Shown here: piece by piece, positions 1 through 11,759 of the stretch | Position numbering within the stretch: position 1 is the stretch's first letter | How the letters are laid out: every line of letters begins with the position of its first letter | From: Anthonomus grandis grandis | Taxonomy: Eukaryota > Arthropoda > Insecta > Coleoptera > Curculionidae | Assembly (NCBI RefSeq): GCF_022605725.1 | Contig: NC_065547.1 | Coordinates: 13,433,167-13,497,166, forward strand | Direction of reading: 5' to 3' | Length of the DNA stretch: 64,000 nucleotides | Made by a program: the position numbers and the translations under genes | The notes under the pieces: generated by a model | Databases searched by the model: none | What the model saw: only the letters and a program-made list of their open reading frames with translations | What the model was told of the DNA's origin: nothing

Positions 1-146
1 TAGGCCGGAAAACTGTGAGTAGGAATATTTGATTTGCTGTACAGACTTTTTGACAGACTTATCTGAAACGATTCGTCTATTTCTTGATTTTACTTTGTTA
101 CTTATTTACATTTATTTTTGGTATTTTTTATACTTTTTAAATCAAA

Positions 147-1583
147 ATGTCAGAAGAATTAGCTAAATTAAAAGTAAAAAGAGGCCAAATAAAGGCTACG
201 TTAACTAGGTTTCGAAACTATCTTGAAACTATTGACTCTGAAAATCTCACTGAGGAAAAATCCACAGAAGTTGGTGCCAGGTTAGATAAAGTTCAACCCA
301 TCTATGATCAATTTTTAGCGTGTCATGATGAGATTGAAATGCTTGTCCCACTTAGTGATAAGTCAGATACCGAAATAGAACAGTTAAATTTGTTTGAAAA
401 TGAGTATTTTAATGCCATCTCGCGAGCCACAGTACTTGTTTCAAAGTTTAGTGCCGGTAGAAATGGTACCAATAGTCACGTTTCTGGTGACAGTAATGTT
501 TCTAGAAATAGTACTCGGGAATGTAAAATTTCTGTAAAACTCCCTGAGTTAAAATTACCAAAGTTCTCTGGTTCCTACGACAAATGGTTGGAATTTAGAG
601 ATGCGTTTTATTCAATAATTGACAAGAACGAATCACTGGACAGTGTTCAAAAATTTTATTATTTGCGTGCGCATTTAACAGGTGAAGCAGCACAGTTAAT
701 CGAATCCATACAAGTCACTGAGCAAAATTATGATGTAGCGTTTTTGTTGCTCAAACAGAGATACGAAAATAATAAATTGATAATTTTTAATTATGTTAAA
801 GCACTTTTCGATGCACCGTCTCTTAATAGGGAATCTTACACTGACTTGCGCAATTTGTTTGATACGTTTACGAAAAATTTGCGTAGTTTAAATTCTTTAG
901 GGCAAAATACTGACGAATGGTCAATTTTGTTAGTTTATTTGTTAACCAGTAAGTTTGATAGTCGTACTAGGCGCGACTGGGAAGCATATAAATATAGCGA
1001 AGCACTTCCTACAATGTCAAACGTCAATGATTTTTTGAAAGAGAAATGTGAACTCTTAGAAAAATTACAAGTTGTAAAGGGTGATAATAATCGGCAGTCG
1101 TTTAAATTCGATTATAAGAAAAATAAACCCGTTGTCAATTCTTTTGTAGCGACAGATAATAAAAAGTTTATGTGTTTTTATTGTAGAGGGTCCCATTCCA
1201 TTTTTAAGCGTATTACATTCAATAAATTTGACATTGTGAAAAGAAATTCGGAAGTAAAACGATTAAAATTATGCGTGAATTATCTAAATCCTAATCATAC
1301 AGTGGAAGAATGTCAAAAATCTCCATGTAGAAATTGTTCGAAACATATTAATTCGATTTTACATTCTGATCCGCGTCCTACCTTGGTCGTTAGTCAACAT
1401 AGTAGGCCGGATCGAGATACTTTGCAGAGTAGTAGCGACAACACCGATTCCGACGCGAAGATGACCGGTGAAACAGAGGAACAGCTGATTTTAACCTCGA
1501 CGCAAGCAACGACCAACGATTTAACTTCGTGCGACGTTCACGATCAACATTTTTTGGCTGACCACGATGTAGAGCCAATTTAA
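147..1583 (+). CDS. BEL/Pao gag polyprotein (DUF1759-type)
   Basis: A 478-residue frame from an ATG after an AT-rich leader. An N-terminal charged, helical region is followed by the DUF1759 signature LPKFSGSYDKWLEFRDAF near residue 135, which is typical of BEL/Pao capsid proteins. A Cys/His-rich part follows (about residues 345-405, with CFYC and CRNC). Gag forms the particle and packages the RNA. The zinc-binding part looks eroded: where BEL gags usually keep evenly spaced CCHC ligands, an Arg and a Tyr occupy expected Cys positions. The C-terminus ends in an acidic tail 85 bases before the protease region, which lies in another frame. What is seen is the motif order; loss of function is inferred. 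Confidence 0.88.
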   Translation: MSEELAKLKVKRGQIKATLTRFRNYLETIDSENLTEEKSTEVGARLDKVQPIYDQFLACHDEIEMLVPLSDKSDTEIEQLNLFENEYFNAISRATVLVSKFSAGRNGTNSHVSGDSNVSRNSTRECKISVKLPELKLPKFSGSYDKWLEFRDAFYSIIDKNESLDSVQKFYYLRAHLTGEAAQLIESIQVTEQNYDVAFLLLKQRYENNKLIIFNYVKALFDAPSLNRESYTDLRNLFDTFTKNLRSLNSLGQNTDEWSILLVYLLTSKFDSRTRRDWEAYKYSEALPTMSNVNDFLKEKCELLEKLQVVKGDNNRQSFKFDYKKNKPVVNSFVATDNKKFMCFYCRGSHSIFKRITFNKFDIVKRNSEVKRLKLCVNYLNPNHTVEECQKSPCRNCSKHINSILHSDPRPTLVVSQHSRPDRDTLQSSSDNTDSDAKMTGETEEQLILTSTQATTNDLTSCDVHDQHFLADHDVEPI

Positions 1584-1668
1584 AGATTGTCATTGATAGG
1601 GCAACAATCTAATAAATATGCTTTATTATTCACAGCAGAAGTGTTAATTGTAAATAAAAACGACCACT

Positions 1669-4600
1669 GTGTCAAGAGTTTTATTGGATCCCGGTTCACA
1701 ATCGAATTTTGTAACCGAATCATTTTTTAATAAACTGGGTTTAAATAAACAAAAAACTAATGTATCTATTACCGGGGTTGGTAATAGCGAAACGGTTTTT
1801 TCAAATTATAAAACAAGTTTAATTTTACGTTTAAACTTGGGTGATTTTTCGCAGGAAATTTCGTGTTTAATATTACCTAAAATTACACGACCTATGCCTA
1901 TAATCAGTTTTGATTATAGTTTTTTAAATATTCCTTCAGATATAAAGCTCGCAGACCCTGCGTTTAATATAAAAAAGGAAATAGATATTTTATGTAGGGT
2001 TAGTTTATTTTATCAAATCTTACAATCTACTAAATTAGGCTGGATTTTGGGTGGTGAGTTAAATTTTTCTTTGATTTGTGATAAAAGCGTTTCTTTATTT
2101 TCGACAGTAGAGGAAGAAATACATAAAAATTTGACGCGATTTTGGGAAATTGAACAGTGTGAGAATACTTGTAAAAATAATGATATTTGTGATTTACATT
2201 TTAAGGAAAATTTTTCTCGAAATTGTGAGGGTCGTTTTGTAGTTAAAATTCCGTTTAGGGAAAATAAGGAACAGCTTGGCGATTCCAAGCAAAATGCGAT
2301 TAGAGCTTTTCATTGTTTAGAGAGACGTTTATCAAGAGATGATAATCTTAAAAACCAGTATATTGACTTTATGAGAGAGTATGAAATGCTGGGACATATG
2401 TCTTTAATTTCAAAAAATATTGATAAGTGCGGAAATGTTGGTTATTTTTTGAACCATCATGAGGTAATAAAAACGACTAGTCTAACCACTCGTTTACGAG
2501 TAGTTTTTAATGGTTCAGCTTGTACTAGTAGCGGATTGTCTTTAAACGATATTCAACATGTAGGACCTACAGTATAAAATGATTTGTTATCCATTATTTT
2601 AAATTTTAGGAGACATGCTTACGTCCTTAACGCTGATATATCGAAAATGTATCGACAAGTAATTATTGATAAGGCTGATCGGCAATATCAGAAAATTTTC
2701 TGGAGAGAACAACCAACCGATGTTCTAAAATGTTATGAATTAAATGTTATTACTTACGGTTTAGCGTCATCTCCATATTTAGCGACTCGTTGTTTAGAAC
2801 AACTTGCTATTGAAAATGAGAAAAAATATCCCGTGGCATCTAATATTATTAAAAATTGTTTTTACATTGATGATTTGCTTTACGGAGCTGATTCAAAATC
2901 TGAATTACTTGCGATTCAAAGAGATGTTAGTAAAATTTTAGAAAGTGCAGGATTTCAGTTACGCAAGTACTTGTCAAATAAAATAGAATTGTTGGATCAA
3001 TTAAACATAGATTCTTCTTTAGATGTTAGCATTCTGCATCTAGGTGAGGGTGAAAACAATAAAATCTTGGGTATTTATTGGAATTCGCATTCCGACACCA
3101 TCGAATATCAAGTTTCACATTTTCCTGATTTTTCGAGTATCACGAAAAGAATAATCTTATCAACAATAGGTCAAATATTTGATATCTTAGGACTTTTAGG
3201 TCCAATAATATTTCGTGCAAAATTAATAATGCAGATGCTTTGGAAATCTAAATTTTCTTGGGATGAACAAGTTTCAGACCCTATTCGTGATAAGTGGATT
3301 GTGTTTTGCAAAGACCTTCAGTTTCTCAATAAAATAAAAATCCCGAGACATGTTTTTAATGTTCATTCTATTTCCATAGAGCTTCATATTTTTTCTGATG
3401 CGTCAGAAAGTTCATATGGCGCATGCGCATACATCCGTTGTGAATCCGTAAATCAATGTACGAGTAAGTTATTGACAGCTAAAAGTAAAGTGGCCCCAGT
3501 AAAACCAGTTACGTTACCTAGATTAGAATTAGCTGGTGCAGTTATAGGGTGTAAGCTAGGTGAAAAAATAAAGGAATCTTTCAAAATTGATTTTCATAAA
3601 GTTTTTTATTGGAGCGATTCAACTATAACTTTATGTTGGATTAAAGGCTCCACCGATCGATGGAAAAAGTTTGTGGCAAATAGGGTGAGTTTTATCCAAG
3701 AAAAAACAAATCCCGACGACTGGTTTCATGTTAGGTCCTTTGATAACCCGGCAGATTTGATTTCCCGTGGTGTCTCTGCGGAATCATTAATTAACAATGA
3801 TTTTTGGTTTGAAGGTCCTTCTTGGCTAAAATTAAAAAAATCTGCGTGGCCACAAAATTGTTTATCCGTAAATGAAGACATTCCTGAACAAAAAACTGTA
3901 GTCCATTTAAATGTGTCAAAAAATAATTGGGCCATTTTTGATAAATTTTCGAGCTTAACAAAACTGCAACGTGTTATAGCATATTGCAAACGATTTATTT
4001 TTAATTTAAAAAGTAAAAGGAATAATCGTGTAACCGGTGAATTACAATGTAAAGAATTAGGTGAAGCTATGAATACATTAATAAAAATTTCCCAATTACA
4101 GTCATTTTGGACAGAATTAAATGATTTAAAAAATAAGGGCTCTATCAGTAATTCTAGTAAAATACTTTGTTTGTCGCCAATATTGGACAATGGTATTTTG
4201 CGTATTGGAGGCAGACTGCAACAATCTGACGTATTGTTTTCTAAAAAACACCCGATCCTTCTTCATAACAAGCATAAATTATCCGAGTTAATTTTAGTAA
4301 ATGAACATAATCGTCTTTTTCATTGCGGTCCCCAACAACTTTTATACGCAGTTAGGGAAAATTTCTGGCCCATTGCAGGTAGAAATTTAGCCAGACGAAT
4401 TGTACATAGATGTATTATATGTTTTAAGACTAAACCTAAACCATACGCTTATTTAATGGGTAACTTACCTTCTGAGCGCCTTAAACAATGTTCTCCTTTT
4501 TTAAATACTGGCTGTGACTATGCTGGTTATTTTCTATTAAGGGACAGAAAAACGCAGAATTATAAGACTATTAAAGCTTACGTATGTGTCTTTGTTTGTA

Positions 4601-5442
4601 TGGCAACGAAGGCGATACATTTAGAGCTGATAACTAGCCTGTCCAGTGATGCGTTTTTGGCGTGTTTACGACGATTTGTCTCTAGAAGAGGTAAACCATT
4701 GAACATTTTTTCGGACAATGGTACCAATTTTACAGGTGCTAATTCGGAATTAAAAAGATTTTTTAAAGATCAATCGACATCTATTCAAACAAGTTTGGCT
4801 AATGACGGTATAAATTGGAAATTTATTTCACCTCGTGCACCAAATTTTGGTGGCTTGTGGGAGGCCGGAGTCAAGAGTTTTAAGACGCATTTGAAACGCG
4901 TGATCGGTGACACAATACTAGACTACGAAGACTTTCCTACCGTACTTCAGCAAATTGAAGCGATCCTTAACTCAAGGCCGTTTAGTCCAATGTCATCCAG
5001 TCCTGATGATGTATTGCCATTAACACCAGGCCATTTTTTAATTGGAAGACCTCTGATATCCGTTCCCGATCCTGATGTCATTGAAGTGAAACAGAATCGT
5101 CTGACCCATTTTAGAAGAATCCAGCAGATTACTCAGCATTTTTGGAAACGCTGGTATTTTGAATATTTGTCCGAGCTCCAGAACCGACAAAAATGGTGTC
5201 AAAATGCTGCTAGAGTTGTGTCTACTGGTGATCTAGTTATTGTGAAAGACGATAATATGCCACCTCTTCAATGGAAGATGGCTAGAGTGACTGAATTATA
5301 TCCCGGACGTGACGAAATAGTAAGAGTGGTTTCGGTGCGGTTTGGTGACGGAACTTGTTCCAAGCGCCCGCTAACTAAGATTTGTCCTCTTCCCGATTGT
5401 GACAATTTACAGGAAACCAATGGACATAAACTTAGTTTGTAA
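1669..5442 (+). pseudogene. BEL/Pao pol: protease, RT, RNase H, integrase; one in-frame stop
   Basis: Two segments share one frame, 1669-2577 and 2584-5442, split by a single TAA at 2575-2577. The first holds the retropepsin-like motif LLDPGSQSNFV (DUF1758 type) and the start of the RT. The second begins inside the RT: motif A is around NADISKMYRQV and the catalytic YIDD is at residues 94-97 of that segment. An RNase H region (FSDASESSYGA), an HHCC integrase zinc site (HNRLFHCG...CIICFKTK), a DDE integrase core (TGCDYAGYF, FSDNGTNFTG, LWEAGVKSFK) and a DUF5641-type tail follow. Apart from the stop and the frame change from gag, the domains look well preserved, so the copy is fairly recent. 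No promoter beyond the LTR is expected. Confidence 0.93.
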
Positions 5443-5872
5443 GTTCTTTTGATTTATGTCCGTGTCAGATGTTTGTGTTAGAGTTAGTATATTTTAATTC
5501 CTTTTAAGCTTAAATTTAATTTTTTTTTTGCAATTTAAGATTTGAAATTTGTGTTAACTTTTTGAAAATTAAGTATTTGTTAGAGTTAAGGTTGAAACAA
5601 CTTTATGTTTCAAGGTCGGCGGTATGTACGAGCAGCTATATCCAAAAGTGTAATATTAGAAATGTGCGCCATAAATTTATTTTATTTTATTATACTTATA
5701 CCTGTAGCGCCATCTTAGATTTCATAAACGTACTTCATAAGCGCCCCACTCCGTCCGAGTGAGATCAGACGGCTTTAGACTAAAAAGCAGAACGTTTCAT
5801 TTTTGTATTTTCTCCTTTAATTTCACGATTTGTGTATTAAAATTTAAGAGAAGTTTATTAAACTGTGCCTCA
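5443..5872 (+). repeat. Probable BEL/Pao 3' non-coding end and LTR
   Basis: After the pol stop comes 430 bases without coding character. The part from about 5578 contains GGTCGGCGGTATGTACGAGC, a string of the kind found near the start of insect BEL/Pao LTRs, and later a GC-richer promoter-like stretch. CTGTGCCTCA at 5863-5872 would suit an LTR end. Without the 5' LTR in the window the boundaries are an estimate. Confidence 0.5.
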
Positions 5873-6113
5873 AGAGTTGTGCCTTATTTTTATCAGCGCA
5901 TCCCATACAGAAGGATTGTTTTGCTTAGCAGTGTGTACGCATTGTCAAGGACAATCTTGCTCCAATGCTGACAAAAATTTAGCAGATGAGGATCCGTATG
6001 AGATAAAAGAGACAATTGATTCATCTTTATATTTATCAGAATCTATAGAAATAGAAGAAGAGGAAGAAGAAAGCGAAGATGAAGATTTTTTTGAAGATTA
6101 TGAGTTAGAATAA
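5873..6113 (+). pseudogene. C-terminal fragment of a cysteine-rich (CXC-like) protein
   Basis: The frame open from 5865 to 6113 reads EGLFCLAVCTHCQGQSCSNA near its start and ends in a strongly acidic tail (runs of Glu and Asp) before a TAA and an AATAAAAT poly(A) signal. The Cys spacing resembles the CXC-type cluster seen at the C-terminus of several transposon-derived insect proteins. There is no start of its own: the sequence emerges directly from the probable LTR end. The simplest reading is that the BEL element landed inside this gene and the rest lies left of the window. The exact family is not identified. Confidence 0.45.
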
Positions 6114-7789
6114 AATTATTTTTACATTATAATAAAATTATTTAACATATATAACATTTTTATACAGATATACAATAATTTTTTAAACGATATAATCCGT
6201 AACAATAATTAATTTTTTTAAATTAATACAACTACAAAAAACGCTATTAAACGCTATTTCATGAAACTTCCTTACCTGCAATAGATTGTGGACTATGCCT
6301 ACTGGGGAAACCACGTTAAAAAAAACGCGCCGAGCACACTACCTCGTATAGTACAGGTGGTGCGGAAATATGTGCATATTATGTGTAATACGATTTTTTA
6401 ACCTTTTAGAACCGCAATATTTCAAGAATGGTGACTCGCACGAGAAAAGTGTAGATACATTTTGTGTAGGTAATTTTCTGATCTACAATTTTTATTTAAC
6501 CTATTTTTATGATAAACGCGAAAAACCAAAATTTTTGACGTTCGACCTTGAATAAAATTTTTAGCACAATGAGCATCGATGAGAATTTTTGACATTTTAT
6601 TTGTAATACTATTTTTAACATCTATGTAAATTTTCAGCTTTTCCTGAATTATTGCAAACCCAAAATTTATTTTGACTAGGCTAAATTGGTAAAATAGCTG
6701 CCGTAGGTCTAAGATATTGTTTTCTTTATAGAGTGCATCTGAAGGAATAGGTACGTTTTTACCCAAGATTATAATATCTTAACTTCTTTTTTAAACAACC
6801 ATGAAAATTCTTTTTCACTTTTGTTATGCTTATACGAAAACAACGACCTTACCCCTCTTAACTTTAATCTTAAAGACATAAAGGACATATATCCAACTCG
6901 TTTGCTTATTTTCATCCAAAAAACACGTCTCTGAATTTAGTTAAATAAAGCAAATGAAAAAAAAGCCTTCTCAAAACCTCCTTAATCCCACTCGCGATCG
7001 GTAACTCCCCAAACTGGTAACTTTTTTATCGCTTGTTTGGTTATTTGTCCGTAATTTGCATCGTCGACCCGGTCCTTTATGCGGATCCTTATTGAATTCC
7101 AAATGGACGGGGAAATGTGAACAGCAATAAACCCATTGACAAAATCCCCTCGGATCCAAGAGAGCATTCGGAGCGCAATTTTGCGACGGTGATTGAACGG
7201 GGAGCGCGTAGGATGACGGCGGAGTGAGGAGGGAGGAAGAGAGAGAAGAGTATTTTTATTGCTCTGCATTTCGATCAAGAACTACATTGAAATCGGGCTT
7301 CGGTTCCAATATTGTATATCCCTGCATAAGAGAGATGTGATCGAAAATTTAAGAAAACTTCTATATATTATTAGTCATTTAATAATCGATTTTGCATATA
7401 AAAAATATATACATTATCCCTTTTTCATGTGAAGTCATAATGCATAATTTTTTAGTATAATAAATTTGCCTAAGCCGTGCAATAAATAACGCTATTAATG
7501 GCTTAACAGTAAAATGATGTCTGGTTAACGCGGTTTTAAATTTTTAAACCCTGCTATGGTCATCGTGGTTTATGATGAAAAATGCCCTGAAAAATGGATT
7601 TTGAGCAAAAAAGTCGCAAACAACGATAAATTGTGCATTTTTATGCTAAATGCAAGTTTTCTGGATGTTCTGGTATCAAATTTATGGATGTACTAATAAG
7701 ATATTTCAACTTAAGGTAGAGACAATATTTATTCTAAAGCACTCTATCATTTCTACTGTTCATTAGGGTGTGAATAAAAATAATCGATA
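6114..7789. other. No gene recognised; contains a GC-rich island
   Basis: Mostly AT-rich sequence without coding signature. Between about 6965 and 7260 base composition changes sharply: a GC-rich block with purine-rich GGAGGGAGGAAGAGAGAGA at its right edge. It has open frames on the minus strand but none with recognisable domains. It could be a 5' exon or promoter of an unseen gene, or an unrelated insertion. Confidence 0.4.
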
Positions 7790-8063
7790 TGTTTCCACCG
7801 AATTTGTGTAATTGCCGATTTCCTGTATTCAGCAAAATATTGCTTAATCCGTAAAATAAGCAGTAGAGTTGCCGTTTTCTTATAATACGTAAATATTTTA
7901 GTTAAAATTGTTTATTTCACAAAATAGGCACAATGTTTTTTTCAAAATTTAAACTAAAATGGTAGGTATTTCAAACATTTTATTACCAACCATGAAAATT
8001 AAATTGTTCTTTGGAAAACTAAATAAAACATTATTTAGTTATAAACGTTTTATACGAGTATGC

Positions 8064-11000
8064 TTACAAATTGTGACAATTTCGTCCAACATGACAAGCC
8101 GAATTACATATATAGTTGTTTTGTAAACATTTGCATTTTTTTGATCTGTACATTTTAGTAGAATTACACGTTTTATAACCTTGTCCAGAACCTATTAAAT
8201 CTTTACGAACAAGCATACGAATATTAGTTTCAATGTCAGGCACTTCACTTAATTTTAGCTTCTTAAATTTTGTTGCTTGTACCGAATTCCTTTCAAGCCA
8301 AGTATTTACAATGCTATGCTTTGTATGCAAATTCGCTAATACCTATTAAAGATTAAATAAATTTATAAAATAATTATTTTCTAATGGAATTCTTTATTTT
8401 TTACCAACAAGCACATTTTCACCAATATTTGATATGGCCAGTTTTTTATTTGATTTTTCGGTCATGTTCGAAGCTTGCTTTAAAAGATTTTCGTAAGCTA
8501 ATTTCCTTAAATGAACAGCAGGATTCTCGTCTTGATTTTCAATGTCATGTAAATTGTCAGAGGTGACTTCATGTGAAATTATCTCTCTAGTTTCAGTAAA
8601 AGCTCCGCCAATAATCATAAAAGAAAAATTGGAATGGAATGCAATAATATAAATGATTTTTCTATCTACCTACCTGATTGCTTAAAATAACAAAATTTTT
8701 GTTTAGCACATCTACACCCATGTCGTAATCTACGCCTACTTCTTGAGATTCACTAAGATTTTAATCCTTTTAGAAAGGTACTGTGGCGTTAACTTTACAG
8801 TATTACTATTTTGCCAAGAGTTTGCAGACGGTAGCTCAGAATTATTGGAGGCTTGGGAAGGTTCACTTATGACTGGTTATTAAAGAATCTAAACTTGATC
8901 ATAACTATTAAATAAGAGGGCGCTTAGGCCACTTAGTTTTTTTTTATAAATAAAAGAAAACTAAGAAAAAGACTTGGTATATAGGTTTCAATTAATAAAT
9001 AAATGAATTAAAATATGAATATTGTTGATACGATTAAAATAAATTTGACAAAAGTAACATTTAAATTATGATTTCACTACTAGGTAGATTTTAGCACTTG
9101 AAAAATAAATTGCAATTAATGAAGTTTTTAGTATATATTTGTATTACGCAGGGAAAAGTTCATGAACCTTTTTACCTAAGGCATATCAGCCTTAACCGTG
9201 TTATATCTACTTAACTACCAAAAAGGGTACTGAAAAATACTGAACAAAAAATAACTAATATTATAAATAAGAAATTGACGTATTAAATTATGTAACGTTA
9301 AATTGAAATAAACGGTATATTATTAAAAACTTAAATAAGTGAGAAAAATCTATGGTTAGTAATATTTAAATAAATGGAATAAACTGGCCTGTATATTCCT
9401 CTAAGAAATGAACGACTAGCCTTCAAAACCGAGGCCGTGAATGTATGCCATTTGTAGCTCAGCTATCCGGACTGGGAATCTCTAATACTAGCTCTAACTC
9501 TGGCTCCAGCTCCACCGCTTTCAGCAATTTCCCGGGGAAATCAAAAGCCTGCAGCCATCAACAATTGAAGAAGAATAAAGAGGAAAATGGAAAAGAAAAA
9601 CCCTAAAACAACGGTTGTCATTTTATTCACTGTCTATCAAAAATGAATGGCATTAAAAATGTGACACACTCACCTTGCTAAGTTTTATTCTCTATCCATC
9701 AAAATCTTGGGCATCCTGCACCAGAATTATGAATTAAATGGTTCCCTAAAGGAACAAGATTAAGGACTATAAATTACAAACCATATTGGCCACTTCCTGC
9801 TTCACAAACTTCGAAAATAAAAAACTGGCCTTTTACGTGCGCTCCTACCCGCAACACGGGAACAAGTCGTCGAAAAATGGACGCAGTACCGACTAAATCA
9901 GTATCGACCCCACCTCTCGCCTGAGCTGTCAATATCAGCCAATCAGATAAAATATTAATTAAGACCAATCAGAAAAGTGACGGACCGTCAATAGAAAGCA
10001 TGGATAATTAAACCAGGAGAGTGATGCGTTACAGTAGTAATGTGTCATTGACAGTGTGAATTTAAAGAAATGAATAAATGAATAAAAGAAGTTGACTGAA
10101 ATTATTGAAATTAATGAAATATCAATGGAGCGTTAGTAAACATAAGGAGTAGAAAAATAAAACGCTACAGTACATACGGTTCTTCATCATTTTCCTGAAA
10201 TGGCTAAAATTTTAATTAAATTTTTATTATTTAAAAAAAAATACTTACACCAGTTTCCATGAAAATGATGTAATAATCGTTCATGTTCAAGCTATTTTTT
10301 GTCTCTTGTGCAGTACTTTCTATGATACCGTCTGCTTGAAGTCTTCTAATATTTCTTCATTATGAGACATTGTAGCATATTTTTCAAGGTCCACATCCGA
10401 TTTATTTTCTGGATTTTTAAGTAATTCATTTATCTTTTTTTCCATTATTCCATTGGAAATAGCAGCAAGAAATTCTTGCGGTATTTTTGTTCCAAACCTA
10501 CTTTTGGAGGTTATCTAAACATCGCTTTGTAAGGCTCCATTATTATGGCTTCATGATAAGTTGTATTTATACCCCACTGAACACACTTCAAGCCCAAAGA
10601 CCAAGAAGATGAGTTATGGTCTCGCATCCAAGCCACCAATGATTCTTTTACAACACAGTTACCCCTTTCCACACTTCCGTCACTTTGTGGATGCCTTGGC
10701 CTCTCATTAACAAGAACTAAAGCTGGCCAAAGAGATCCCAACTTTTTAATTATATTGGCAGTAAATTCCCTACCATTATAAGATTGGAGCTCCAAAATCT
10801 AAAAAAATATTTAGAAGCTCTTTGGCAACTTCAACAGCTTTTTTACATACGAGCGGCCTTAGTGTCTTATCATACTCATGGGTATGTTAGAATAATGTTC
10901 AGCATATTTTTTGTGTATGTTTTTTTTCTCCTTTATGCCCGCAAGCTGTATGTAAATCTCGAATTACATTCCACGCATTCATTTTGGTAGTCATTATTTT

Positions 11001-11165
11001 ATTATCTTTAATTCTACAAACCTTTATTACTGCAACTAAATTCGCTAATGTAAGGGAACTTTTGATATGATAGAACTGTCGATTTTTATTCAGTGCTTCG
11101 TTATTGCCTATTTTTTGTAATGTTTTTTTATTACACTTTTTTCATATTCCTCATTTTTCATTTGA
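8064..11165 (-). pseudogene. KRBA2-like integrase transposase of the Ginger element
   Basis: Read right to left: a degenerate zinc region around 11000-10900 (DLHTACGHKGEK), an integrase core at 10795-10511 (NGREFTANI, RPRHPQSDGSVERGN, YHEAIIMEPYKAMF), then short exons with plausible GT-AG borders. Introns appear at about 10245-10196 (donor GTAAGT), 8674-8591 (donor GTAGGT) and 8408-8342. The 3' exons encode ASNMTEKSNKKLAI and a Cys cluster (KKCKCLQNNYICNSACHVGR) at 8141-8064. This order is that of KRBA2-like proteins. Frameshifts, stops (including one replacing the integrase Asp context, QSYNGRE) and the LTR-like insert show it is dead. It would have cut and joined the TIRs. Confidence 0.78.
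8784..10169. mobile_element. Candidate solo LTR inserted in the Ginger gene (GTAC duplication)
   Basis: The block begins TGTGGCGTTAACTTT and ends in the imperfect reverse complement (AAATAAAACGCTACA). It is flanked on both sides by GTAC (8780-8783 and 10170-10173). TG...CA ends plus a 4-bp duplication fit a solo LTR of about 1.4 kb. The interior has no gene. A poorly supported minus-strand frame at 9968-9774 and a GC-richer stretch (9830-9930) could be promoter sequence. Outside the block the Ginger gene resumes in the same frame (EPYV... then LSESQEVGVDYDMG), though two stops lie nearby. The LTR identity is inferred from ends only. Confidence 0.5.
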
Positions 11166-11759
11166 CCAAAAAAAAACTAATTATCAATATTATTGAACAA
11201 CAAACATAAAATTTGTCATACTCGCGTTTAGTTTTGTTGGTTGCCAATTTCACGTATTCGACAAATATATATGTGCTGAGTTCACGTTTTAAGACACTGT
11301 TTTGCCTATTACAAGAAATCGGCAATAACACAAATTCGGCGTAACAGATACACCAAATTAGTTAAATGATTTATGTACACACACTACTAAACACGATCAC
11401 TTACGACTACCAGAAATATTTATTCATACCGTTTTTATTCAAGGAGCCGTGTCGCCGCTGGGAGGCCGGTTGACAGTTTAGTTCGGAGTATTGGCACGAT
11501 GTTTAAATCGTACATAAATAGTAACTATTATAGTAGTATATAGAAGTACACTAATTGTACCACTATACTATTATAGTAAATGTGGTATACGACGCGACTC
11601 TTTATATAAACGGCAGACTACTATTCCGGAAGATTCGCTAATCTTCCACACGGTTCCAAAAAGTCGTGCAATGCGCCCACTTGTGTCAATCCAGAGTGGC
11701 AAACGTCAGCTGGTAATCGTGGCCATGCCAATATCTTACATTGTACCCTCCCTAAGCCC

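Larger units (their letters stand above)
1..5872 (+). mobile_element. BEL/Pao LTR retrotransposon, decayed; 5' end outside window
   Basis: The order gag (147-1583), aspartic protease, reverse transcriptase, RNase H, integrase (1669-5442) with a single pol frame is that of BEL/Pao elements, which copy themselves through an RNA intermediate in cytoplasmic particles and integrate as cDNA. The first 146 bases look like the untranslated leader, so the 5' LTR is probably just left of the window. A region resembling the 3' LTR follows pol (about 5443-5872). The copy is not autonomous as it stands: gag and pol are in different frames, pol has an in-frame stop at 2575-2577, and the gag zinc knuckles have lost metal ligands. 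Family call is secure; LTR limits are approximate because the other LTR cannot be compared. Confidence 0.92.
7790..11346 (-). mobile_element. Ginger-type DNA transposon with TIRs and GATA duplication
   Basis: The two ends are inverted repeats: 7790-7837 and the reverse complement of 11300-11346 match over 47-48 positions with a few changes and one gap (shared core CCGAATTTGTGT and ATTGCCGATTTC). Each end is flanked by GATA (7786-7789 and 11347-11350). A 4-bp duplication is what Ginger elements, cut-and-paste transposons with a retrovirus-like integrase, are known to make. The interior codes on the minus strand for a protein of the KRBA2-like group, regarded as Ginger-derived. The ends agree with the gene content, so I take this as one element despite the 1.4-kb insert at 8784-10169. 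Confidence 0.85.

Noticed and set aside
3726..4190. 154-codon minus-strand frame in BEL pol
   Set aside because: Shadow of the RNase H/integrase region.
6422..6766. 114-codon minus-strand frame
   Set aside because: No recognisable motif or coding composition; not supported by neighbours.
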